Shown: positions 6,538 to 12,065 of the stretch, piece after piece
Numbering within the stretch: position 1 is the first letter of the stretch
How the letters are laid out: each line of letters starts with the position of its first letter
From: CAZFQD01 sp964520885
GTDB taxonomy: Bacteria; Bacillota; Clostridia; Oscillospirales; SIG519
Length of the DNA: 16,633 nt
NCBI GenBank assembly: GCA_964520885.1
Contig: CAZFQD010000039.1
Span: 1-16,633 of the forward strand
Reading direction: 5' to 3'
The notes under the pieces: model-generated
What the model saw: the letters and a program-made list of their open reading frames with translations, nothing else
What the model was told of the DNA's origin: nothing
The model's database searches: none
Position numbers and translations under genes: made by a program

Positions 6538-7641
6538 ATGCGTGCTTTGGCTGTTGCAAAAAGAATAATTAAACAAATTTCATCCGACCACAGGTCAATA
6601 GGTTTGTTGCTTTTTGCTCCAATATTTGTTTTGTTTTTATTAAAAACAGTGTTGGATAGTTCATCAGGAGATTTAAAGATATTAAATGTCGGCGTTGAAA
6701 TAGTTTCAAATATTTCAATAAGCGGTGCCATAATTGAAAATTCAAGTATTGACAACGCCAAACAACAGCTTGATGATAATATAATTGACGGATATTTTTA
6801 TAAAGAAAACAATAAATATAATATTATGATAAATGGAACAGATACAGGGAGAAGTGCTAAAACTCTTGTAATTATTAAACAAGTGGTTTCTGCCAATGAA
6901 GCTCAAAACATTCAAAACAAAATAGCTCAAGGGTTAAATAGTTTACCCGAGATGATAAAAAAACAACTTCCAAATATGCAAATCCCAACGCCGAAAATAG
7001 AATTTGTTGAAAATTACAGATTTGGGGCAGGTAAAGATGCATCAATGTTTTCCTCATTAGCACCTTTAATAATGGGCTTTCTTGTGTTCTTTTTCACTTT
7101 TATTTTTTCGGGCATAGCCTTTATAAGAGAAAAACTAACAGGAACATTAGAAAGAATGATGGCAACACCCATTAGAAGAAAAGAAATAGTGCTTGGCTAC
7201 TTTTTGGGCTTTGGAATTTTTATGGCACTGCAAACAATTATTATGCAACTTTTTGCAACCTTAGTATTAAATATAACAATGCAAGGCGGATATTTTTCTA
7301 TAATGCTGATATTCCTTTTGTTGGCGGCTCAGTCCTTAGCCTTAGGACTTGCATTATCAGCCTTTGCCAAAAATGAATTTCAGCTTTTTCAGTTTATTCC
7401 TATAATAATTGTGCCTCAAATTTTATTTAGCGGTCTTTTTGATTTAAAGGATGCTCCGATGTGGGTCCGATTTTTTTCAAACATTTTCCCTTTAACCTAT
7501 GGTGTGCAAGCAATTAAGGGTGTAGCAATACAAGGTAAAACATTGTTTGAGGTTTTACCTTGGCTTATAATTTCTTTTGGATTTTTAATAATTTTTATTA
7601 TATTTAATGCAATAGTTCTTAAAAAATACCGAGCATATTAA
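6538..7641 (+). CDS. ABC-2 type transporter permease
   Basis: Membrane subunit of the exporter whose ATPase lies 68 bp upstream. The 367-aa protein has one N-terminal helix (about 22-38), a large extracytoplasmic domain (about 40-170), then five helices (about 173-193, 218-240, 250-274, 285-302, 341-361). The cytoplasmic stretch REKLTGTLERMMATPIRRKE (197-216) is the coupling region typical of ABC2_membrane_3 permeases such as DrrB/YhhJ-like exporters. ATG 6538 follows GAGAGG at 9 nt; a TTG three codons earlier touches that site and is less likely. This architecture is that of an exporter, not of an ECF biotin importer, despite the neighbouring biotin genes. It ends 1 bp from the ribF stop codon on the opposite strand. 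Confidence 0.92.
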   Translation: MRALAVAKRIIKQISSDHRSIGLLLFAPIFVLFLLKTVLDSSSGDLKILNVGVEIVSNISISGAIIENSSIDNAKQQLDDNIIDGYFYKENNKYNIMINGTDTGRSAKTLVIIKQVVSANEAQNIQNKIAQGLNSLPEMIKKQLPNMQIPTPKIEFVENYRFGAGKDASMFSSLAPLIMGFLVFFFTFIFSGIAFIREKLTGTLERMMATPIRRKEIVLGYFLGFGIFMALQTIIMQLFATLVLNITMQGGYFSIMLIFLLLAAQSLALGLALSAFAKNEFQLFQFIPIIIVPQILFSGLFDLKDAPMWVRFFSNIFPLTYGVQAIKGVAIQGKTLFEVLPWLIISFGFLIIFIIFNAIVLKKYRAY

Positions 7642-7642
7642 T

Positions 7643-8566
7643 TTACTTTGTTATTTCCAATACTTTATTTATATCATTTTCAATTTGTTTTTTTAGAGAA
7701 GTTATGTTAGAAAATCTAATTTCATCTCTGATTTTCTTAATAAACTCAACTTTGACCTTTTGAGAATAAAGGTAAATTCTCTTACCTATAATATGCGTTT
7801 CCATATTTTCTTTTGAAAAATTATTTATAGTTGGACGAACCCCTATGTTTGTAACAGATGGGTTTTTTTCATTTTCAATATATGTATAAGTAGCATAAAC
7901 TCCATAAGATGGGACTATGCTGTTTTCTAAAAAGTCTTGATTAATAGTTGGTATACCCATTTTGCGACCAATTCTTTTACCCACAACAACAGTTAAATTG
8001 ACGCAGAAATTTCTGCCTAAAAAGTGTGCGGCTGTTTCCATATCTCCTAATTGTAAAAGATTTCTGATATATGATGAACTTGCAATAACATTATCGGATA
8101 AAACAGGAGGCAAAACTATTACTTTTATGTCATACTTTTTGCAAAGCTCTATTAAATCGTGAGCAGTGCCTGCTCCACCTTTGCCAAAGCCATAATGAAA
8201 GCCACAAACAGCAATTTTAACATTTAACTTTTCCTTTAAATAAATTTTAACAAAATCCTCTGGTGACAAATTAGAAATTTCATCATTAAAAGGCAAAAAC
8301 ATAATATTTTCAATTCCAATTTCAGAAATCAACCTTGCCTTTTGCTCATTATCGGTAATAAATGGCGATACATTTCTTCCTGTTAAATAATTTGCAGGGT
8401 GTTTATCAAAGGTAACGGCTAAGGATTTTAGCCCATTACTTTTAGCCTCTTTGCACACTAATTTTAGCAATTCTTTGTGCCCAATATGAACGCCATCAAA
8501 ATTGCCAAGTGCGGCTACGCAAGGTATTTTGTTATCGTAATTTTTTAAGTTGTTAAAAATGTTCAT
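7643..8566 (-). CDS. ribF: Bifunctional riboflavin kinase / FAD synthetase
   Basis: Phosphorylates riboflavin to FMN and adenylates FMN to FAD. The 307-aa protein has both domains: the nucleotidyltransferase with ALGNFDGVHIGH (19-30), FDKHP and the SSSYIRNLL motif, then the kinase barrel with GRKMGIPTIN, PSYGVYA, NIGVRPTI and the ETHI box containing the catalytic Glu. Length is normal. ATG 8566 is preceded by GGAG 8 nt upstream, and this GGAG lies in the last codons of a decayed transposase fragment. In many Firmicutes ribF directly follows truB; here about 1.1 kb of accessory DNA separates them, so it may depend on read-through or on a new promoter. No FMN riboswitch was recognised upstream. 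Confidence 0.96.
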   Translation of the reverse strand: MNIFNNLKNYDNKIPCVAALGNFDGVHIGHKELLKLVCKEAKSNGLKSLAVTFDKHPANYLTGRNVSPFITDNEQKARLISEIGIENIMFLPFNDEISNLSPEDFVKIYLKEKLNVKIAVCGFHYGFGKGGAGTAHDLIELCKKYDIKVIVLPPVLSDNVIASSSYIRNLLQLGDMETAAHFLGRNFCVNLTVVVGKRIGRKMGIPTINQDFLENSIVPSYGVYATYTYIENEKNPSVTNIGVRPTINNFSKENMETHIIGKRIYLYSQKVKVEFIKKIRDEIRFSNITSLKKQIENDINKVLEITK

Positions 8567-8571
8567 TTGGT

Positions 8572-8788
8572 TTACTCCGATTTTTTATAATATTTATCGT
8601 TTTCCCATTTTAAAGGGTTGTTTTCTATGTATTCATATATTTCTTTGTAGGGGCGATTATTAATCGCCCGTTAATAAAATAATGAAATGAATATAGTCGG
8701 GCATAATCACATATTTATCAATTTTGGTATTTTCAAATCTATTGTCAATTTTAAAAAACCATTTTTTTATAATTTCGTTTGCATTATT
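8572..8788 (-). pseudogene. Remnant of a REP-associated (RAYT, Y1-type) transposase
   Basis: Two fragments, in different frames and interrupted by stop codons, match the ends of this transposase family. The upstream piece (about 8671-8788) encodes EIIKKWFFKI, then KIDKYVIMPDYIHFIILL: the family block is VIMPNHIHFIILL, and here the first His of the HUH motif has become Tyr. The downstream piece (8572 to about 8645) encodes KEIYEYIENNPLKWENDKYY, the family's C-terminal (E)YI-NNPLKW block, followed by a stop. The catalytic Tyr and the whole middle are missing. Palindromic REP-like sequence occupies the junction. It is certainly non-functional as a transposase. Confidence 0.75.
8651..8669. repeat. 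Perfect 19-bp palindrome (GGGCGATTA-T-TAATCGCCC)
   Basis: Arms of 9 bp around one central base, preceded by GTAG on the plus strand. It lies between the two halves of the transposase remnant. Its right part (8656-8670) recurs inverted and perfect at 8789-8803. Confidence 0.85.
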
Positions 8789-8803
8789 CGGGCGATTAAT
8801 AAT
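8789..8803. repeat. 15-bp inverted copy of the GGGCGATTA element
   Basis: CGGGCGATTAATAAT here is the exact reverse complement of 8656-8670. The two copies frame the 118-bp N-terminal transposase fragment, making a 148-bp unit (8656-8803) with perfect 15-bp terminal inverted repeats. Confidence 0.8.
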
Positions 8804-8833
8804 TGTCTGCTGTGAAAGTTTTCACAGCAGACA
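8804..8833. repeat. Long perfect hairpin (14-bp arms)
   Basis: TGTCTGCTGTGAAA (8804-8817) and TTTCACAGCAGACA (8820-8833) are exact reverse complements separated by 2 nt. It directly abuts the GGGCGATTA repeat and ends 4 bp before the stop codon of the small ORF. Neither strand shows a T-run straight after it, so it is not a standard terminator; a REP-like mobile palindrome is more likely. Confidence 0.8.
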
Positions 8834-8837
8834 GAAA

Positions 8838-9011
8838 CTACAGTTTTTTTACACCTTTAGCCATTTTAATAGTTTCAAGTATTTTTAAGCCTTCCTTTGC
8901 ATCTTCTTTTGTTTTCTCAATTAATTGTTTGTGAGAATAATTTTTGGTTTTTTCATAATTTTCATAGCGAATATTATGAATATCTTCAATTGAAAAATTA
9001 GAACTAATCAT
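8838..9011 (-). CDS. Small protein (57 aa) downstream of the toxin gene, unknown function
   Basis: A 57-codon frame from ATG 9011 to TAG 8838. It begins MISSNFSIEDIHNIRYENYE, is rich in Lys and Glu and strongly helical, and has no membrane segment or cysteine. I recall short Firmicutes and cyanobacterial proteins with the same (F)(T/S)IEDIH-IR-EN(Y)E opening, often beside toxin-antitoxin genes, but cannot name a family. It starts 37 bp after the toxin stop codon, on the same strand, and ends at the palindrome cluster, so it is probably the third gene of the cassette. The ribosome binding site is weak (GTGAG, about 9 nt upstream). An antitoxin-like or accessory role is inference. Coding is supported by the recognisable N-terminal pattern, not by length. 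Confidence 0.6.
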   Translation of the reverse strand: MISSNFSIEDIHNIRYENYEKTKNYSHKQLIEKTKEDAKEGLKILETIKMAKGVKKL

Positions 9012-9048
9012 CTAAATTATCTCACTTTATAATTTTATTCTAAACAAA

Positions 9049-9363
9049 TTAATTTATAATAGTATTAATATTTCTCCTTGCGTAAATAATTCTTCTTATT
9101 TCCACAGTATTTTTAAAAATAACATAAAAAATTATATAGTTTTTTACTGCAAGATAACGATAATCATTTTTCAAATTTTTATCTCCAAAATATTGCGGAC
9201 AAGAAAATGGAAAATCAGCAAGCCTTAAAATTGCTATCTCAATTTCGTTTAACAAATTATTTGCACTGATAGGGGCATTTAGGTCATTATTAATATAGTG
9301 AACTATTTCAATTAAATCTTTTCGAGCAACTGGAAGATAAATAATTTTAAATTTGTTTTCCAT
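9049..9363 (-). CDS. ParE/RelE-family toxin of a type II toxin-antitoxin system
   Basis: A 104-aa basic protein of the ParE/RelE superfamily (plasmid_stabil type). It has the family layout: a first strand with IIYLPVARKDLIEIVHYI, two helices (to about residue 50), RLADFPFSCPQYFGD, then the strands YRYLAVKNYIIFYVI and VEIRRIIYARRN. RelE-type members cut mRNA on the ribosome and ParE-type poison gyrase; the sequence looks nearer ParE, but the target cannot be told. ATG 9363 has GAGGA 7-8 nt upstream. The gene overlaps the end of the antitoxin gene by 17 bp, which indicates translational coupling. It is intact, with no frameshift. Confidence 0.88.
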   Translation of the reverse strand: MENKFKIIYLPVARKDLIEIVHYINNDLNAPISANNLLNEIEIAILRLADFPFSCPQYFGDKNLKNDYRYLAVKNYIIFYVIFKNTVEIRRIIYARRNINTIIN

Positions 9364-9622
9364 TTGATAGTCCTCTTAATTCGTCAAATAAATCTTTATG
9401 AGAATATCTTAAATCAGTTTGCTCGGTTTCTTTTTCGGCTTCAATCAATTTTAAATTTATCTCGTTTTTAAGAAATACTTTTTCATAGTTTTCCAAACTC
9501 ATTACAACCATATCGCCGTAGCCATTTTTAGTTAAAAAAATTGGTTCGTTTTGTTCGTGGACTATTCGTGAAATTTCAGTAAAATTATTTCTTAAATCTG
9601 AAACAGGTCTTATTTGTGGCAT
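9347..9622 (-). CDS. Phd/YefM-family antitoxin
   Basis: A 91-aa protein with the Phd/YefM DNA-binding fold: PQIRPVSDLRNNFTEISRIV at the N-terminus, then EPIFLTKNGYGDMVVMSLENYEKV (about 26-49), the standard strand-turn pattern of the family. The charged C-terminal tail (about 55-91) is expected to bind and neutralise the toxin encoded next. ATG 9622 has a strong AGGAGGAG site. A perfect palindrome over the promoter is the likely site of autorepression by this protein with its toxin. The module sits between truB and ribF, on the same strand as the operon but with its own promoter. Confidence 0.9.
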   Translation of the reverse strand: MPQIRPVSDLRNNFTEISRIVHEQNEPIFLTKNGYGDMVVMSLENYEKVFLKNEINLKLIEAEKETEQTDLRYSHKDLFDELRGLSNGKQI

Positions 9623-9652
9623 AAAATCTCCTCCTAATGCTATTATGTCATC

Positions 9653-9676
9653 ATTTTATCATATTTATGATAAAAT
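9653..9676. promoter_or_regulatory. Perfect 24-bp palindromic operator of the toxin-antitoxin genes
   Basis: ATTTTATCATA (9653-9663) and TATGATAAAAT (9666-9676) are exact reverse complements with 2 nt between them. They cover the whole spacer and -10 of the antitoxin promoter, the usual arrangement for autoregulated toxin-antitoxin operons. Confidence 0.8.
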
Positions 9677-9681
9677 ATCAA
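9653..9681 (-). promoter_or_regulatory. Predicted promoter of the toxin-antitoxin cassette
   Basis: Minus strand TTGATA (9676-9681), a 17-nt spacer and TAAAAT (9653-9658), about 30 nt upstream of the antitoxin ATG. The -35 begins 5 bp past the truB stop codon. Confidence 0.65.
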
Positions 9682-9685
9682 GCAT

Positions 9686-10561
9686 TTATCTATAAATATT
9701 ATTCCAAACAGCCTTAATCTCGTCATTTTTTATTTTTGCCAAGCCTAAAAAAGCATTATCAATTGAATAGGCTCTAAACCTATTGCCAACTAATTCGCCA
9801 CTAATTCTATCTAATGAAATAGTGCCACCGTTTAGATAATATTTTAATCCGTCTTGCGGAATTGTTATCACATTTAATTTTTCAAACATTTTTTCTGCCG
9901 ATATTAAATAATCTTCAATATTTTTGCCCTCAATTTGTTCAAAGGTAAAGCAATTTTCAATTTTAATATTAGCCGCCAAAGTTCTTTTTAAGCTAAGCAT
10001 AGTTGCCACTGTGCCTAAACTAAAACCAATATCAGTTACAAGTGTTCTAATATATGTTCCTTTTGAACAACTAACTTCTATTTCGTATTCGCCTTTTTGT
10101 TCATCGTTTGATAATAAATTTATATAATTTATCTTAATTTCTCGTTCTTTTCTTTCAATTTCAATGCCTTGCCTTGCTAACTCATAAAGCTTTTTCCCGT
10201 TCATTTTTATAGCTGAATACATAGGAGGAATTTGTTTTATTTCTCCTATAAATTTATTTAATATATTTGAAAAGTCTTCTTTATTTATATTAATATAAGG
10301 TTTTTCCTCAATTATTTTTCCTGTAATATCTCCTGTATCGGTTTTAATTCCTAATTTTACTACTGCAATATAGCATTTATCAGTGTCTAAAAAATCGGCA
10401 AGGCGGGTGGTGTTGCCAATTAAAATAGGTAATACTCCTTGTGCCAACGGGTCAAGTGTTCCGCTATGCCCTGCTTTTTCTTTTGTAAGCCTTTTGAATT
10501 TTGAAGTAGCAGTATGCGAGGTAATTCCTATAGGCTTGTTTAAAGGAAATATTCCATTCAC
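9686..10561 (-). CDS. truB: tRNA pseudouridine-55 synthase
   Basis: Converts U55 in the T-loop of tRNA to pseudouridine. The 291-aa protein starts NGIFPLNKPIGITSHTA as in the family, has the catalytic Asp 37 in GHSGTLDPLAQGVL, the KLGIKTDTGDITG block (69-81), CSKGTYIRTL, and a C-terminal PUA-like domain (about 225-291). GTG 10561 is preferred because the family begins with NG(I/V)L; it has GAGGA 8 nt upstream. A GTG 15 nt earlier is possible. Both sites lie in a 7-bp tandem repeat between nrnA and truB. The next gene downstream is the antitoxin rather than ribF. Confidence 0.95.
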   Translation of the reverse strand: MNGIFPLNKPIGITSHTATSKFKRLTKEKAGHSGTLDPLAQGVLPILIGNTTRLADFLDTDKCYIAVVKLGIKTDTGDITGKIIEEKPYININKEDFSNILNKFIGEIKQIPPMYSAIKMNGKKLYELARQGIEIERKEREIKINYINLLSNDEQKGEYEIEVSCSKGTYIRTLVTDIGFSLGTVATMLSLKRTLAANIKIENCFTFEQIEGKNIEDYLISAEKMFEKLNVITIPQDGLKYYLNGGTISLDRISGELVGNRFRAYSIDNAFLGLAKIKNDEIKAVWNNIYR

Positions 10562-10567
10562 AATTGC

Positions 10568-10595
10568 ATTCCTCACTCCTAATTCCTAATTATCT
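10568..10595. repeat. Heptanucleotide tandem repeat between nrnA and truB
   Basis: Four 7-bp units: ATTCCTC, ACTCCTA, ATTCCTA, ATTATCT. Read on the minus strand, the first TTAGGAA supplies the TAG stop of nrnA and the next units supply the GGAG/GAGGA ribosome binding site of truB. Confidence 0.65.
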
Positions 10596-11551
10596 ATATT
10601 TTCAATTTCATCAAATGAGACACAAATACTATCAACTAAACTTTTTTCAATATCCTTAATATCCCCTTTTATTGTGCATCCTGCAGCTCTTTTATGACCT
10701 CCGCCGCCATATTTTGAACATATTTCAGCAACATCAATTAGTCCATTTGACCGTGAAGATACTTTGAATTCATTTTGCTTTATTTCTCTTATAGTCATTC
10801 CCACTTCCACACCTTCAATTATTCGTGGAAATGCTGAAAGCCCTTCAACATCATCTTCGGTAGCACCAGTTTTATTAATCATATCTAAAGTTACTACAAT
10901 TATAGCAACTGTGCCATTTCTATAAAAGTTTAAATTTTGTAGAGCTAAGCGTTCAATTTCAATTTGGCATCTTGTTCTAATTTCAAAAAATCTCCTATTA
11001 AAATAATTAACATCTGCACCTAAATCAAATAATTTAGCAGCGGTTCTAAATGAATCCGCAGTAGTATTTGCATATCTAAAACAACCAGTATCAGTTGATA
11101 TTGATATGTAAATACAATCGGCAATTTGCTTTGAAACATTTACACCCATTTTCTCAATTATTTTTAGCACTACCTCTCCGGTTGAGGAACTATTAGGTTC
11201 AATAACATTCAACTTTGCATAGCCTTCATTAGTAGGATGATGGTCAATTGAAATATCAATTTTTTCTGCATATTTTTTAAGTGACACTCCAAACAACTTA
11301 ACATCCGCTATATCAACAGCTACAATAAAGTTCGGGGCAAATAATGGTTTTAAATCACTTTGCCCATTTGTAATTATTTGATATTTTGGTGTAATCTTTG
11401 TATGGCAAGCAACACAAACATTCTTGCCAATATCTTTTAGTGCATAATATAAAGCATATGCACTACCTAAGGTATCTCCATCTGGTCTTAAATGGGTTAT
11501 TATAAGAATATTGTTTGCTTCAAGTAGCGATTTTGCAGCTAAACTATGCAT
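10586..11551 (-). CDS. nrnA: DHH/DHHA1 phosphoesterase, NrnA (nanoRNase / pAp phosphatase)
   Basis: Degrades very short RNA oligonucleotides and dephosphorylates 3'-phosphoadenosine 5'-phosphate. The 321-aa protein has the DHH-family metal motifs in order: HLRPDGDTLGS (20-30), VAVDIAD (77-83), SIDHHPTNEG (101-110) and ISTDTGCFRY (151-160), then the DHHA1 substrate-binding motif YGGGGHKRAAG (281-291). ATG 11551 follows AAGGAG at 8 nt. A small hairpin (11568-11586) lies just upstream of that site. The position between rbfA and truB is conserved in Firmicutes. Confidence 0.95.
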   Translation of the reverse strand: MHSLAAKSLLEANNILIITHLRPDGDTLGSAYALYYALKDIGKNVCVACHTKITPKYQIITNGQSDLKPLFAPNFIVAVDIADVKLFGVSLKKYAEKIDISIDHHPTNEGYAKLNVIEPNSSSTGEVVLKIIEKMGVNVSKQIADCIYISISTDTGCFRYANTTADSFRTAAKLFDLGADVNYFNRRFFEIRTRCQIEIERLALQNLNFYRNGTVAIIVVTLDMINKTGATEDDVEGLSAFPRIIEGVEVGMTIREIKQNEFKVSSRSNGLIDVAEICSKYGGGGHKRAAGCTIKGDIKDIEKSLVDSICVSFDEIENIDN

Positions 11552-11567
11552 TTAATCAACTCCTTAG

Positions 11568-11586
11568 TGGCGAACCATTTTCGCCA
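11568..11586. other. Small hairpin in the rbfA-nrnA gap
   Basis: TGGCGAA (11568-11574) and TTCGCCA (11580-11586) are exact reverse complements with a 5-nt loop. It ends 4 nt before the AAGGAG site of nrnA. No T-run follows, so it is not a terminator. It could affect translation initiation or mRNA stability. Confidence 0.4.
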
Positions 11587-11602
11587 TTTGCTGTTCATTG
11601 AT

Positions 11603-11950
11603 TTATTTCTTATCCTTAATTTCCTTTAACAGTTTAGATATATGTGCTCCATGTTCTATTGAATCATCAAAAACAAATGTTAATTCAGGAGTGCTACGAA
11701 TTTCAATTCTATGAGCAAGTTCCCGTCTAATAAAACCCTTAGCAGAATTTAGTGCTTTAATGGCATTATTAATAATTTCCTCATCACCAAAAAAACTAAC
11801 AAAAACCTTTGCAAATTTTAAATCCGGCGTAATGTGAACATTTGTTACCGAAGAAACTTTTGGAATTCTTGGGTCTTTTAGTTGACTAATAATTAAAGAT
11901 ATTTCCCTCTTAGCATCCTCTGAAGTCCGTTCTAATCTGTGATTAACCAT
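11603..11950 (-). CDS. rbfA: Ribosome-binding factor A
   Basis: Binds immature 30S subunits and is needed for 16S rRNA 5'-end maturation. The 115-aa protein is a single KH-type domain of normal length: RLERTSEDAKREISLII, the KDPRIP turn, VSSVTNVHITPDLKFAKVFVS, GFIRRELAHRIEIRSTPELTFVFDDSIEHGAHISKLL. ATG 11950 is preceded by TTAGGAG units of a 7-bp tandem repeat, which act as its ribosome binding site. In many Firmicutes ylxP lies between infB and rbfA; here the 115-bp gap holds no coding sequence. Confidence 0.96.
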   Translation of the reverse strand: MVNHRLERTSEDAKREISLIISQLKDPRIPKVSSVTNVHITPDLKFAKVFVSFFGDEEIINNAIKALNSAKGFIRRELAHRIEIRSTPELTFVFDDSIEHGAHISKLLKEIKDKK

Positions 11951-11951
11951 A

Positions 11952-11986
11952 ATTCCTAACTCCTAACTCCTAATTCCTAATTCCTA
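11952..11986. repeat. Heptanucleotide tandem repeat upstream of rbfA
   Basis: Five 7-bp units: ATTCCTA, ACTCCTA twice, ATTCCTA twice, then a degenerate ATTACTG. On the minus strand this reads TTAGGAA/TTAGGAG, so each unit resembles a Shine-Dalgarno sequence. The TTAGGAG nearest the gene is well spaced from the rbfA ATG (about 9 nt). This is the longest and cleanest heptad array in the window. Confidence 0.8.
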
Positions 11987-12004
11987 ATTACTGTTTAATA
12001 ATAT

Positions 12005-12042
12005 ACATTGAGTGTGGTTGTGAGCCGACAACGAACCAATGT
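12005..12042. other. Imperfect hairpin in the infB-rbfA gap
   Basis: Outer arms ACATTG/CAATGT (12005-12010, 12037-12042) and inner arms GTTGT/ACAAC (12017-12021, 12028-12032) around a GAGCCG loop. It starts about 24 bp after the infB stop. There is no T-run, so transcription probably continues into rbfA. Confidence 0.35.
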
Positions 12043-12065
12043 GCTGCTTATCTTTTTCAAAAAAT

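Noticed and set aside
5753..7641. ECF biotin transporter module partner for BioY
   Set aside because: Only one ATPase and a permease with an ABC-2 exporter layout; ECF modules have two ATPases and an EcfT protein.
8567..8840. FMN riboswitch upstream of ribF
   Set aside because: The region is fully explained by transposase remnants and palindromes; the conserved RFN motifs such as AGGGGCG with its partner segments were not found beyond a chance GGGGCGA inside the palindrome.
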